This document shows, one piece after another, positions 1 to 8,649 of a stretch of DNA of 64,000 nucleotides (positions are counted from its first letter, which is position 1; each line of letters opens with the position of its first letter). The notes beneath the pieces were generated by a model. It did not search any database, was not told the origin of the DNA, and saw nothing but the letters and a program-made list of their open reading frames with translations. The stretch lies in assembly GCF_000715015.1 (NCBI RefSeq), contig NZ_JMIW01000005.1, positions 1-64,000 on the forward strand. The letters run 5' to 3'. Source of the stretch: Erythrobacter longus (GTDB taxonomy: Bacteria; Pseudomonadota; Alphaproteobacteria; Sphingomonadales; Sphingomonadaceae). Made by a program: the position numbers and the translations under genes.

Positions 1-889
1 TCCTCAAAAAGCAGTCTTGAATCAGAACCAAGCCCGTTTGGGAATCCCTTTTGTCAACACGGCCTAGAAAATCGTCAATCGTCCGCAGTCGGTCATCTGA
101 CAACATTGCCTCGCGAAAATCATCAAGACCTTTGCCGCCAGAGAACCATCGGGATGGAATGACCATACTCAAATAGCGCGGTTCAAGACTCTTCGCTTGC
201 TCAACGAACTTCTGGTATATTGGCGCTGCGCTAGTGCCGTGTCCCCCATCATCCAGTTGATACGGTGGGTTCCCTATGATCACGTCAAACTGCATGTCTT
301 CCCCAAATATTTCGGCAATGCGAACCTTGATGTCATCAGTGTGAATGAAGGCATATGCATGGCTCTCTAGAGTATCACCACGGTCCAGAGCACTCTTACT
401 TGCTCCGCAGTATCGGCATCTCTCGCCATCCCATGAATGTTCGACGCGCTCGAACCAGATATTGCCATCGTCATTGGAAAATCCTTTGGCGACCGAGTGC
501 TCGCCGGAAGCGTGCTTGGAGCAATAGAGGCTGCGGCGCGCCAGCAGGCTGGTCAGCCGCGTAATTCCGATGCCGAAAATCTGCTGCGTCAGGATATGGT
601 CAACGCGGGTTTGCAAATCCGGGATTTCGGTTTCCAGCCCAGCGATCAACCGTTTCGCAATTTCCCGCAGGAAGACACCGGATTTCGTGAACGGGTCCAG
701 AAACCTCACCGAACTGTCGGCCCAGATGCTGGCGCCATCATTGTCTGCCGCCCATGCCTCTGCCAGCGTATCCAGCATCCGGTTGGCAAACTCCGGCGGG
801 GTGAACACCTCGTCGTTTGACAGGTTGGCGATGCAGGTCAGCACATCGGGGTTGCGCCCTCGCAGCGCAAAGCTGGCCTGTTCAATCAT
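1..889 (-). CDS. N6-adenine DNA methyltransferase, Eco57I-like (partial, runs off left edge)
   Basis: Open on the minus strand from an ATG at 889 to base 1 with no stop, giving 296 visible residues; the C-terminus lies outside the window. The N-terminus carries an EVFTPP box (residues 27-32) and a degenerate SAM-binding motif [12 protein letters not shown] (63-73). A catalytic motif IV, NPPY, is at residues 207-210 after a hydrophobic strand (FDVIIG). A CxxC pair (CRYC) near residue 158 may be part of a small zinc knuckle. NPPY is typical of N6-adenine amino-methyltransferases of the TaqI/Eco57I type, and such proteins usually carry a target-recognition domain after it. The start overlaps the stop of the preceding methylase-like gene as ATGA, so the two are translationally coupled. 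Probably a restriction-modification or solitary modification enzyme carried by the mobile element; the missing end prevents deciding whether a nuclease is fused or adjacent. Confidence 0.85.
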   Translation of the reverse strand, partial: MIEQASFALRGRNPDVLTCIANLSNDEVFTPPEFANRMLDTLAEAWAADNDGASIWADSSVRFLDPFTKSGVFLREIAKRLIAGLETEIPDLQTRVDHILTQQIFGIGITRLTSLLARRSLYCSKHASGEHSVAKGFSNDDGNIWFERVEHSWDGERCRYCGASKSALDRGDTLESHAYAFIHTDDIKVRIAEIFGEDMQFDVIIGNPPYQLDDGGHGTSAAPIYQKFVEQAKSLEPRYLSMVIPSRWFSGGKGLDDFREAMLSDDRLRTIDDFLGRVDKRDSQTGLVLIQDCFLR

Positions 890-1536
890 GCGCTCGCCCC
901 CATTCCGTAATTCGCCGTCGCAAGATCATGCACACTCATGGGCGGAAATGTCTTCGCAGGCGTGAATATCTCGTGCTTGCCCAATGTCGAGAACAGGGAA
1001 TCTTCCGCGCTGAAACTCGCCATGCCGGTCAGCACATCAAGCCGGAAATCGCGGCGTTGGAATTTCCCTTTGCCAAGATAGCCCCACTCGACCACACAGA
1101 TCGGCGCATCATCAATCGCGCGCATTCTCATCGCATCCCCGTGAACGAGATTGAGCGAAAGGACATGAGCGGCGGCACAGTAGAGATCGTCGTCCGCGCC
1201 TAGTGCCAGATAGTCCGCGAGTACCTCCAGCATGTTGGCGCGGCATTCCGCGATATTGTCGGCCAGCAATTCAATGCCGTAGCAGCACATTAGGGCGAGC
1301 AGCGCATGATGATGCTTCTCGAAGTCCGACTTGCCGAATTTCAATTCTACGGCGGCCAGCTTGCGTTGCAGGATCGGCACGAGAAAATTGCCGCTGCCGC
1401 AGGCGGGTTCAAGAAAGCGGGAATCAATCCGCTCCGTCTCACCCTTCACAAGATCGAGCATCTTCTCGACCAGCCAAGGCGGTGTGAATACCTCCCCGTG
1501 ATCGACAACGCGCTGCTTAGACTTGATTAGATTCAT
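886..1536 (-). CDS. Small N6-methylase-like protein with motif I but no NPPY
   Basis: 216 residues. It has an EVFTPP box (15-20) and a textbook SAM-binding motif [12 protein letters not shown] (42-52). No NPPY/DPPY catalytic motif is visible; the chain ends about 170 residues after motif I. It therefore looks like the N-terminal half of an N6-adenine methylase encoded as a separate protein. The stop codon overlaps the start of the longer NPPY-containing methylase, which has the same EVFTPP/motif I layout, so the pair is probably co-translated and may form a heterodimer. Databases usually name such proteins restriction endonuclease subunit M or DNA methyltransferase (from general knowledge). 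Whether it binds SAM itself, supports its partner or is a decayed copy is open. Confidence 0.8.
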   Translation of the reverse strand: MNLIKSKQRVVDHGEVFTPPWLVEKMLDLVKGETERIDSRFLEPACGSGNFLVPILQRKLAAVELKFGKSDFEKHHHALLALMCCYGIELLADNIAECRANMLEVLADYLALGADDDLYCAAAHVLSLNLVHGDAMRMRAIDDAPICVVEWGYLGKGKFQRRDFRLDVLTGMASFSAEDSLFSTLGKHEIFTPAKTFPPMSVHDLATANYGMGASA

Positions 1537-1626
1537 GATAATACTTCGAAATGATGTTCGCAGCCGATCTGCCGTCTCTGGAGGACGATAGACCGGACCG
1601 CAAATTCTCTCAACGTATTGCTCGAC

Positions 1627-2505
1627 CTAATCCGAGCTCAAGAATTCAGCAGCCTTCGCCGCAGCGCTCGCGGCCGTGAAGATCGCCCGATTGTCGGCCT
1701 TCAGCACCTTCAGCCAGCTCGCGAGGTAGCTGGCGTGATCCGGGCGCGGGCTGGTGGAAAGGCCAAGGTCGCCGCAGAGGAATGCTGAGCCAAGCTCGGC
1801 CACCAGTTCTTCCATGGCATAGGCATTGTCGCCGAACCGCTTGCCGAATTTCCGGGCAAGGCGGTGATCAGCGCCAGACCAATGGACCAGCTCGTGCAAC
1901 AAGGTGGCGTACCAGTTTTGCGCCGCGCTGCCGCTGGCGGTCGCGAAGAAGCGCTCGCGGTTCGGCATGGTGATGGTGTCGGTCGCGGGAGTGTAGTGGG
2001 CGCTGTCGCCGTAGATGTGTACGGCGGCACCGGTGGCAGAAACGAAAGCGTCCGCTTGCGGGATAGGGTCGAAGTCTTCGCCGTCCGGCACTTCGGGCAG
2101 GGCGTAGCCTTCGACCTGGCTGGCGTTAAACACGTGTGAGGCCTGCGCGAAAATGCGGGCCGAACTATCCGATTCTTCGGCTTGATCGTCATCGCGCTTT
2201 TCGAAGACCTTGTAGAACACGATGGGTGAAGCCTTTTCGCCCTTGCGAACCTGGGCACCAAGCGACTGCCACTGGCGATAGGTTGCCCAGAGACCATGTC
2301 CGAAGTCCTGCGCTTCGGCGCTAGCCCAAAGGGCGAGCACGTTGACGCCGCGATAGGCTTTTCCAGTTGCCGCATTCATGGGGCGCGAAAGCGGCGCGGT
2401 GCTGCGATGCCAGGGGAGCGAGAAAGTATCCGTGCCGCGTTCAAGAGCGGCGATGATCTGGTTGGTGATCGTGTCGTAGATGCTGGCGGTTGTGGTGCTG
2501 GCCAT
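1627..2505 (-). CDS. ArdC-like antirestriction protein with zincin metallopeptidase domain
   Basis: 292 residues. Residues about 8-100 match the ArdC N-terminal (DUF1738) pattern: an amphipathic start, SLPWHR, then NAATGKAYRGVNVLALW and a QWQSLGAQVRKGEKASPIVFYK stretch, a single-stranded DNA-binding module. Residues about 150-290 form the MPTase-PolyVal zincin-like domain, with HELVH at 204-208, a following GADHR, and a downstream EELVAELGSAFLC segment that supplies a likely third zinc ligand (E232 or E236). ArdC proteins protect incoming single-stranded DNA during conjugation (family knowledge from plasmid pSa). Its place downstream of the relaxase and upstream of methylase genes fits a leading-region antirestriction role. 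A 221-base gap separates it from the relaxase, so it may have its own promoter. Confidence 0.92.
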   Translation of the reverse strand: MASTTTASIYDTITNQIIAALERGTDTFSLPWHRSTAPLSRPMNAATGKAYRGVNVLALWASAEAQDFGHGLWATYRQWQSLGAQVRKGEKASPIVFYKVFEKRDDDQAEESDSSARIFAQASHVFNASQVEGYALPEVPDGEDFDPIPQADAFVSATGAAVHIYGDSAHYTPATDTITMPNRERFFATASGSAAQNWYATLLHELVHWSGADHRLARKFGKRFGDNAYAMEELVAELGSAFLCGDLGLSTSPRPDHASYLASWLKVLKADNRAIFTAASAAAKAAEFLSSD

Positions 2506-2726
2506 GGTGAAAGTCCTTCGTCCAATCGTTGGGAACGCGGATGAAGGGACGGGCCGGATTGGCCGGACGGGTCAGCGGTTACGCGGAACAGGCAACACGG
2601 GAGGGCGTGAGCCCGAATGGAGCGGGCAGGCTGTTGATCCCGCCCGGCACGGCCTGTCGAAGAGGAGCAGTTCATTCCAACGGCAGGACGAAGGACGCCA
2701 TGGCCTGCCGCCGCCAAGTCGTTTGA

Positions 2727-5474
2727 TCAGCCCAAACCAGCACCCATTGCCTTTGACTTTCCAGCCTCGGGAGTACTCGCGGCCATGGCCGTCTGCTTCT
2801 CGCCCGCGCGTTCGTAGATCGCGTGGACAAGCCGGTCCTTGTCGTCGGTGACAACAATTGCTTCAGCTTTCGCGCGTGACAGCGCGACATAGAGCATCTT
2901 TTGGTCGACCAGATTGGTGGAGCGGCTATCGGCGTGGATCAGGACGCGCTCGGCGGTCTGGCCCTGCGCGGCGTGGGCAGTCTGGACATAGGCATGACGC
3001 AAGTGGGCATCGCGAGGGTCGGAGATGTCGAGCTTCTGCTCGCGTCCGTTGGCGAGCTTCACCGTTGCCAGGCCACGGTCGGAATCGATGCTGGTGACGG
3101 ACCCGCCCAACCCGTTGACCCGCCCCGTCTCGCGGTCGTTGCGTGTGAACTGCACGCGGTCGCCGGTGCGCAGCTCCATCGGCTTCGGCTCGAACACTTC
3201 GGCTTTGCCTGCGCCCCACTGCCGGGGCTGCCAATCAAGCGAACGGCCATCGCGTGCTTCCAGAGCAATGCGCCCGCGCTCGGGATTGATAGCGTAAATC
3301 ACGAAGGTTTCGCCTCGTCGCACGCCCTTGGCGGTATAGTCGCGGCTGAACCTAACGACATCGCCGATGGCATAGCTTGCTGCCTCGCGCGCTTCCGCAC
3401 GGGTGAGACCTTTCGCTTCAAGCGCATCGAACTGCACGGCCTCTACCGACAGATCACCGCGCTCGGTCAGTTTCGCGCGTATCATGCCGGTGAGCTGGTC
3501 GCGGCCTTCGCGCGATGGCTCGATCACCAGCGTTCTTGCGCGCTCTGCTGGCGACAAGGCCAGATAGTGCCGGGCCATCTTCTCAAGGCGCTCGCCCGGT
3601 GTTGCGCCTTCGATCACCTCGCCGCCGCCACGTTCCAGCGCGGCGAGAGCCTTGCCTGCGTGGCCTTCGATCGACGCCATGACGGCTTCGCGGGTGTCGG
3701 CATTGGTCTGCCGGACCACATCGGCAAGCTTCGCGGTCGCCATGCCTGCTTGCTGCAACTGGGCAAAGGCAGCGCCTGCACCGACCGATCCCAATTGCTT
3801 GGCGTCACCTACAAGAACAAGTCGGGCTCCAGCCTTGTCGGCGTGGGTCAAGAGCTTCGCCATGTCGTGCGCCGAGACCATCGAGGCTTCATCGACTATC
3901 CAAACGGCATCCTTCCCAGCCGTCTTCGCCTCCGGTGCGAGCAAATGCCGCGCCACGGTGTCACCGCGCAGACTCAGGGCATCACCCAGCACAGTGGCTG
4001 CCGATGCGGTTGGCGCAAGCGCAGTTACGGCAAACCCGTGTCGCTCGGCCTCGCGCGCATAGGTGGCGAGCACCGTCGTAGTCTTGGCAGTCCCGGCATA
4101 GCCCTGAACGGCGGCAACTCGGTCGCGCGAAGTGAGCAATTCTGCGGTCGCCCGTTTCTGGTCATCCGTCCAGGCATAGCCGGATCGGGCTGACTGTCGT
4201 GCAGCCCGCTCGATGGTTCGTGCTGCCGCCACCGGACTGGCGAGCGATTGCACAATGCCGCGTCCGGCTTCCTCAAGCCGCAACATGGCGCGTTCGGTTT
4301 CTATGGCCCTCGGCGTCGTGAACCCGACAAACTCCGCGCCGCGCCGGTCAAGGAAAGTGCGCGGGACCAGCTCGCCGCGCTCTCCGGCCTCGGCAATGGC
4401 CATGCTGATTGTATCGTGCCCCACCTTGCCAAAGGCAAAGTCTCCGGCCTCGCGTGCCAGAGTGCTGGCCGAAAACACCGCCTCGCGTTCGGACAGCTTG
4501 GCAGCGGCCCATGTTACTGCCTGCCGTGCCAACAACTCCGGGCTGGTGGTTGCTTCGTTGCTCTTGGTCCGCCCTCTCGCTTCGCTCATTAGCCGGTCTC
4601 GCAATGCCTTGTCGAACCCGTTGGAATCTGCGGTTGCTCGCCAATTGGCGCGCAAGGTACGGTGATCCGCACTGGTCTTGGCTTCCCGCGTATCGAGCGC
4701 GGCGATCTGCTTTTCGGCGGCGCTCGCTTCCGCGCGGCTCGTGCCGCGCTCGGCAAGTCGGGCATCGATTGCTGCGGTGCGCTGGCTCAGTGCATCGATG
4801 GCCTTGTCCGGAACACCTGCGATCTCGAACAGCGAATCTTTCCCTGCCTCGATCCGATAACCCAGCGCGCCAACGCAGTGCGCAAGCTCCTGACGGTAGA
4901 TCGCGCCGATTTCCTTTTGCAGCTGGTAGAAAGCGCGTGGCTCCAGGCTACGCCAGTTGCCATCCTTGTCCTCGGTCGCGTTGAGGATTACCCCATGAGT
5001 ATGGAGTTGGGGGTCTTGTGACCGGCTCGTCGCATGACGGAAAGTGGCAATTGCAAGATTGCCGGTAGCCTCGCGTCGGACTTCACCGTCCTGCCTGATC
5101 CGTGTTGCCGCCATGTGCGTTTCGACATGGGCAAGCGCCGTCTTTACCGCTTTCCCATGCGCCTTGATCAGCCGCTTGTCTCCAGCAACCTCAGCCATGA
5201 TCGAAACTGACTTTGGAGCAGACAAGGTAATGTCCCAGCCTGGCCGGTGCTCGACCTTGCCATCACGGGTTTTGCCAAGCTGCTGTCCGGCCATCCGGCC
5301 TTCAAGCATCTCGCCGAATTGCTTGCGGTCGACCTCTCCGGACAGGCCAAGCTTCTCCGCCGCCTCCCCAAACCATTCGGACGGAGCCATACCGCCTTCG
5401 GCATAGTAGTCGTCGGCCTCATAGTAGCTCGCAGCCTGAGCTGCGCTTGACAGGGCAGAGACAGTGGCGACCAT
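2727..5474 (-). CDS. MobF-family conjugative relaxase-helicase (TrwC/TraA type)
   Basis: 915 residues. It nicks oriT and unwinds the transferred strand. The N-terminal TrwC relaxase domain (about 1-300) has the two tyrosine pairs of this family (Y17/Y18 and Y23/Y24 in the ASYYEADDYY segment; TrwC uses Y18 and Y26) and the three-histidine metal site (H147, then LHTH with H158 and H160). The C-terminal half is a RecD/TraI-like SF1 helicase with a Walker A near residue 457 (GYAGTAKTT, with Ala before Lys), a Walker B WIVDEAS, and a late UvrD-like segment (YVQTAHAAQGQTAERVL). Length is close to TrwC (966). The start ATG overlaps the coupling-protein stop as TAATG, so relaxase and coupling protein are co-translated. 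Large plus-strand open frames here are shadows. Confidence 0.96.
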   Translation of the reverse strand: MVATVSALSSAAQAASYYEADDYYAEGGMAPSEWFGEAAEKLGLSGEVDRKQFGEMLEGRMAGQQLGKTRDGKVEHRPGWDITLSAPKSVSIMAEVAGDKRLIKAHGKAVKTALAHVETHMAATRIRQDGEVRREATGNLAIATFRHATSRSQDPQLHTHGVILNATEDKDGNWRSLEPRAFYQLQKEIGAIYRQELAHCVGALGYRIEAGKDSLFEIAGVPDKAIDALSQRTAAIDARLAERGTSRAEASAAEKQIAALDTREAKTSADHRTLRANWRATADSNGFDKALRDRLMSEARGRTKSNEATTSPELLARQAVTWAAAKLSEREAVFSASTLAREAGDFAFGKVGHDTISMAIAEAGERGELVPRTFLDRRGAEFVGFTTPRAIETERAMLRLEEAGRGIVQSLASPVAAARTIERAARQSARSGYAWTDDQKRATAELLTSRDRVAAVQGYAGTAKTTTVLATYAREAERHGFAVTALAPTASAATVLGDALSLRGDTVARHLLAPEAKTAGKDAVWIVDEASMVSAHDMAKLLTHADKAGARLVLVGDAKQLGSVGAGAAFAQLQQAGMATAKLADVVRQTNADTREAVMASIEGHAGKALAALERGGGEVIEGATPGERLEKMARHYLALSPAERARTLVIEPSREGRDQLTGMIRAKLTERGDLSVEAVQFDALEAKGLTRAEAREAASYAIGDVVRFSRDYTAKGVRRGETFVIYAINPERGRIALEARDGRSLDWQPRQWGAGKAEVFEPKPMELRTGDRVQFTRNDRETGRVNGLGGSVTSIDSDRGLATVKLANGREQKLDISDPRDAHLRHAYVQTAHAAQGQTAERVLIHADSRSTNLVDQKMLYVALSRAKAEAIVVTDDKDRLVHAIYERAGEKQTAMAASTPEAGKSKAMGAGLG

Positions 5475-7327
5475 TAAACGGGCCCTTGCTGACTACCGCG
5501 CCCAGACTCGCTCTCTGCCTCGCCCTCGTCGACCTGTGAGCCTTTGGCGATCTCACTCACCTTGCTCCAAAGCGTGTCCGCAGGATCGCCAGGGATGTAG
5601 GCAGGCTGGCGCGCTTCTCCGCGCTGCGTGATGTGATCAGCGGTAAGACTGATCTTGGTGACCGGCAGGCCATCTGGCAGCAGCAAATAGCCTTTGTAGG
5701 GACTCAACCTAAGTTCACTTTCGAGCACCGCTGCACGAAACTGGCGCTGCGTTGCCATGGTCGTTCGCGGGCCTTGATTATTGATTGCCAGCGTATCGGT
5801 TGCAACGCGCATTTCGATCTCACATTGCCCGATGGTTTCGCTCGCCCACTTGCGTGTTTCCTGGTCGACGGTTTGCAGGAACAGCTTGGTGTTGCAGCAG
5901 GCGAGCATGGCTTCGGCAATGTTCGCACCGTAGCGATTGCGCATCTGCCCGAGCGCCTGAAAGGTGAGCACGATGGCCGCACCAAACTTGCGACCTTCAG
6001 GCAAGAGGCGGGCAAGGTTTTCGACACGGGGGAGGTCGGCTAGTTCGTCGAGCACGAACCAGATGCGGCGGTCCGGCGATGGCGACAGACCCAGCACCGC
6101 ACTTGCTGCACATTCGAGCCAGCACGCCATCAGCGGCTTGGACGCCTCGAAATAGTCTTCCTTGCGCGGCACAAATATCCAGGGCTTTGCGCCCTTGCAC
6201 TTGTCCAGGTTGACGATGAATGTACGGAAGGCAAAGGGGTCTCCCTCATCCTCTTTCAGCTTCAAGAACTGGATAAGGTTGGCAGCTTTGGCGAGCATGA
6301 ACAGTACGCTTCCCGTTGCCCGATCTGCATCATCTGCAAAGGTGCGGGCAGACGAAGTATGCCCCAGCCATTCCTTCAACTGCTCCTTGCTTTTGACCTG
6401 TAGGGCTTCCAGCAAAGCTTCAAGGCTGCAGTTCTTTTCTGCCCAAAGTGATCGCATCATATTGGCGACAAGAATGCGGCTTGTCTCAAGCCAGACATCG
6501 TCATCCTCGCTGCCTGTTTCTGCTACCAATTGGCGCGCGATGCGGTCTGCATCAGCCGGGTGCGAGATCTCGTCAAAAGGAGACCAATAGGTGCAGCGCG
6601 CATCGAAGGGATTGAGTATTATGTCGCCGCGCGCTGGGTTATAATAATGGGCAATGAACTCGCCGCTGGTGTCATAGACAAGAGCGGCCTCGCCGCGCGC
6701 TTCTATGCCATCCAGCATTTGCCGCAAGACAGTCGTCTTCCCGCTTCCGGTCGTGCCCAGAAAAGCAAAGTGACGGGTCTCCATGCGCTGCGGGATCGGG
6801 ACTGGACCGATGCGAAGAGTATCCCTTCCACTAAGCAAAGTGGTCTGAGCAGCCACATCCGCTTCATCCGCCAGACGGGTACCACCAATGACCCTGTCGG
6901 CGAGCGTATCTTTGCCTTGCTCGGACATGGTGCGCTTGATGAAGTGGGACACCAAAAAACCCGTCCCGAGCCCCGCAAGCGCGCCGCCGATGACCAGTTT
7001 TATCGCCTTGTTAAATGTCGCGGCGACAAGGGGCTCGCTGGCAAAAGCCGATGCGGATACGGTCCAGCTTTGGCCGTCCATCGACACCTTCATCATCATG
7101 TCTTTGCCAGACAGATCACCCAAAAGGGTGAGCAGGCTCGCTCCCATATATTGGACCGCAACGGTAAGCTCTTCGGGCATCAGACGGAGCTGAGGGACAA
7201 CTATCGCCCCAGCCAATGCCGAGATGAGAATAAGCTTGGCAAAGAAGCCAAAGCGCTGCTGCCAGTGCGCCATACGCACCCGCCAGAGGGCATGGGCGCG
7301 GGTGACAAAATCGGTCCCAAAACTCAT
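5474..7327 (-). CDS. Type IV coupling protein (TraD/TrwB/VirD4-like ATPase)
   Basis: 617 residues. The N-terminus has two membrane segments (about 28-48 and 112-130) separated by a short periplasmic loop. A FtsK/HerA-like ATPase follows, with Walker A GTTGSGKTT (191-199), YDTSGEF, and Walker B WFVLDELADLP near residue 417, then the conserved GRKFGAAIVLTFQALGQMRNRYG stretch. The protein docks the relaxosome on the mating channel and pumps the nucleoprotein. It overlaps the upstream RHH-like gene (ATGA) and the downstream relaxase (TAATG), so accessory protein, coupling protein and relaxase form one transcriptional unit. The last about 30 residues are acidic and Gly/Ser-rich. No virB/trb mating-pair genes lie in the window; the element may encode them beyond the left edge or be mobilizable only. 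Confidence 0.95.
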   Translation of the reverse strand: MSFGTDFVTRAHALWRVRMAHWQQRFGFFAKLILISALAGAIVVPQLRLMPEELTVAVQYMGASLLTLLGDLSGKDMMMKVSMDGQSWTVSASAFASEPLVAATFNKAIKLVIGGALAGLGTGFLVSHFIKRTMSEQGKDTLADRVIGGTRLADEADVAAQTTLLSGRDTLRIGPVPIPQRMETRHFAFLGTTGSGKTTVLRQMLDGIEARGEAALVYDTSGEFIAHYYNPARGDIILNPFDARCTYWSPFDEISHPADADRIARQLVAETGSEDDDVWLETSRILVANMMRSLWAEKNCSLEALLEALQVKSKEQLKEWLGHTSSARTFADDADRATGSVLFMLAKAANLIQFLKLKEDEGDPFAFRTFIVNLDKCKGAKPWIFVPRKEDYFEASKPLMACWLECAASAVLGLSPSPDRRIWFVLDELADLPRVENLARLLPEGRKFGAAIVLTFQALGQMRNRYGANIAEAMLACCNTKLFLQTVDQETRKWASETIGQCEIEMRVATDTLAINNQGPRTTMATQRQFRAAVLESELRLSPYKGYLLLPDGLPVTKISLTADHITQRGEARQPAYIPGDPADTLWSKVSEIAKGSQVDEGEAESESGRGSQQGPV

Positions 7328-7695
7328 GACTCGGCCTCCAGCGCAAGGGAGCGTTGCCGCTCAAAAGCAGCCCGTGCTTCAGCGGCAATAGCCTCATCAG
7401 ACTGCTTCTTTCCAAGCGCTGCACTTCGCGCATAGGCGTAGGCAGCGCAGGAGGTGAACAGAGCGCGGTCAAGCACCCTTTCGGTCTCTGCCAGGCGCTC
7501 CGATATCGAACCGATCTCGCCTGCCAGCTCAGCCAGATCGGTCTCTTTGTCGGTGCCGTGCAGCAGCGAAAGCAAGCCCGCTTCCACCACTCTTGCGAGC
7601 ATAGCGTATTGGGACAGGCCTCGCCGTTTCGCAAAGTCCGCAAGCAGCCTGTGTTGTGACGGATTGAGGCGCACCGTCTGCGCCCGCGCACTCAT
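7324..7695 (-). CDS. Probable ribbon-helix-helix transfer accessory protein
   Basis: 123 residues. The N-terminal about 45 residues (ARAQTVRLNPSQHRLLADFAKRRGLSQY) look like an RHH strand followed by two helices, the fold used by TrwA and MobC-type accessory proteins that bind oriT and stimulate the relaxase. The rest is helical and charged (ETDLAELAGEIGSISERLAETERVLDRAL), possibly a coiled-coil tetramerisation or coupling-protein-docking region. TrwA is 121 residues and lies just upstream of the coupling protein TrwB, the same order as here, which supports the call. The gene overlaps its neighbours on both sides by four bases (ATGA). The fold assignment is by eye, so confidence is moderate for function and high for the gene being real. 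Confidence 0.75.
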   Translation of the reverse strand: MSARAQTVRLNPSQHRLLADFAKRRGLSQYAMLARVVEAGLLSLLHGTDKETDLAELAGEIGSISERLAETERVLDRALFTSCAAYAYARSAALGKKQSDEAIAAEARAAFERQRSLALEAES

Positions 7696-7910
7696 CGGTT
7701 CGCCTCGATGGAGATGCTATCCGCCATCGCGAAGAATGGCGGAATTGCGAAGGTCTGCAACAAGCTATCGTCGCGAGGTGCTATCAGCATCTCACTAAAC
7801 CCGCAGAAATCCTCGATGCACCCGTGCGTGGGGTGTGTATCCACTTTCTGGGCTCGATGCGTAGCATCGCGGCCCTCTCGTTCTTCTATTTTAGAGAAGT
7901 TTCTATCCAT
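7692..7910 (-). CDS. Unknown 72-residue protein in the transfer operon
   Basis: No family recognised. The chain starts with a charged segment (MDRNFSKIEEREGRDATHRAQK) and has Cys, His and aromatic residues in the middle, but no clear metal motif or membrane segment. The case for a real gene is positional: its start lies eight bases inside the end of the 170-residue gene and its stop overlaps the next start as ATGA, continuing the chain of coupled genes. Codon use is not distinctive, so a spurious frame bridging two genes remains possible. Confidence 0.5.
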   Translation of the reverse strand: MDRNFSKIEEREGRDATHRAQKVDTHPTHGCIEDFCGFSEMLIAPRDDSLLQTFAIPPFFAMADSISIEANR

Positions 7911-8415
7911 CGCAGACCTCCTCCCTTTGTGCCGTTGGAGGCGTCGCAGACCGGATCAGATTGCGAGCGAAATCGTCGTCAAAGTAACGCTCGCGGGACT
8001 GGCGGGAAGGCAACTGGCGTTCCGCCATATCGGTACACGTGAACCAGCGAAGCAATGCGTGGTCGATCGCTGTTCGAACTTCATCTGCAAGCAGGTTGGT
8101 CTCTTCTGGCGTGAGGTCCAGCCACCCGAATTCGGTGCGAAGCTGGCTACCAAGCGGATACCCGGTTCCATCTCTGCTTTGGTAGATTGGACCTTCGACC
8201 GTGAGGCCGCAATCGTGGCCCTCAAACCTATCTAAGACGGGACGCTCATACCAGAGCCAAGGCCCTAGTGTATGCCTCCGGGAGCGCCCATCGGCGTTTT
8301 CTTCAACAAGCAGCTCAACAAGTTGGGCAGTGCGCTCCTTGTCATCAATTGGAGCGCGGACGATGATCCAGCCCTGCTTCAGCAAGGCCGTCTTGATCCA
8401 TGATCGGATAGACAT
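7903..8415 (-). CDS. Unknown 170-residue protein in the transfer operon
   Basis: No named family recognised. The sequence is soluble and mixed alpha/beta in appearance, with a central segment GPWLWYERPVLDRFEGHDCGLTVEGP and a helical C-terminal half (LTPEETNLLADEVRTAIDHALLRWF). It has no signal peptide and no membrane segment. It lies between the AlpA-like regulator and the RHH/coupling-protein/relaxase unit, reading the same way, and overlaps the next small gene by eight bases. Its position at the head of a transfer operon suggests a replication, partition or transfer-control role, but nothing in the sequence shows this directly. Confidence 0.7.
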   Translation of the reverse strand: MSIRSWIKTALLKQGWIIVRAPIDDKERTAQLVELLVEENADGRSRRHTLGPWLWYERPVLDRFEGHDCGLTVEGPIYQSRDGTGYPLGSQLRTEFGWLDLTPEETNLLADEVRTAIDHALLRWFTCTDMAERQLPSRQSRERYFDDDFARNLIRSATPPTAQREEVCDG

Positions 8416-8457
8416 TTGGGAGTATCTTTCTGCGGACCATTGCCCGCATTAGCGGGG

Positions 8458-8649
8458 TCAATAGCGGCGCAGAGGGAGGGCCTCGATCCAATCGTCGATA
8501 TCCGTCGACCGCCAGCGGATACGTCCGCCGCCAATATCTATCGGATGAGGAAAGACACCCTTGCGAATGCGTCTCCAAATTGTGGTTCGGCTGCGAATGC
8601 CCGTGAGACGCATGACCTCATGGCAAGTAAGTAGTTCGATATTCGACAT
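8458..8649 (-). CDS. AlpA-family excisionase/transcriptional regulator
   Basis: 63 residues with the AlpA/MerR-like winged helix-turn-helix pattern: LLTCHEVMRLTGIRSRTTIWRRIRKGVFPHPIDIGGGRIRWRSTDIDDWI. The TIWRRI...GVFPxP...RWR...DIDDWI spacing is diagnostic of the family. AlpA proteins regulate excision or integrase expression of prophages and integrative elements. It is 42 bases upstream of the 170-residue gene, in the same direction, so it probably heads the same transcript. It is the last recognisable element gene before the RTX locus and marks the right side of the mobile element. No integrase is present in this window. Confidence 0.9.
   Translation of the reverse strand: MSNIELLTCHEVMRLTGIRSRTTIWRRIRKGVFPHPIDIGGGRIRWRSTDIDDWIEALPLRRY

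Noticed and set aside
2901-4193. 430-codon plus-strand frame opposite the relaxase
   Set aside because: It is a shadow of the relaxase gene; the minus strand carries relaxase and helicase motifs, while this frame has no recognisable domain.
6530-7435. 301-codon plus-strand frame opposite the coupling protein
   Set aside because: The minus strand has a complete TraD/VirD4 ATPase; the plus frame is low-complexity antisense.
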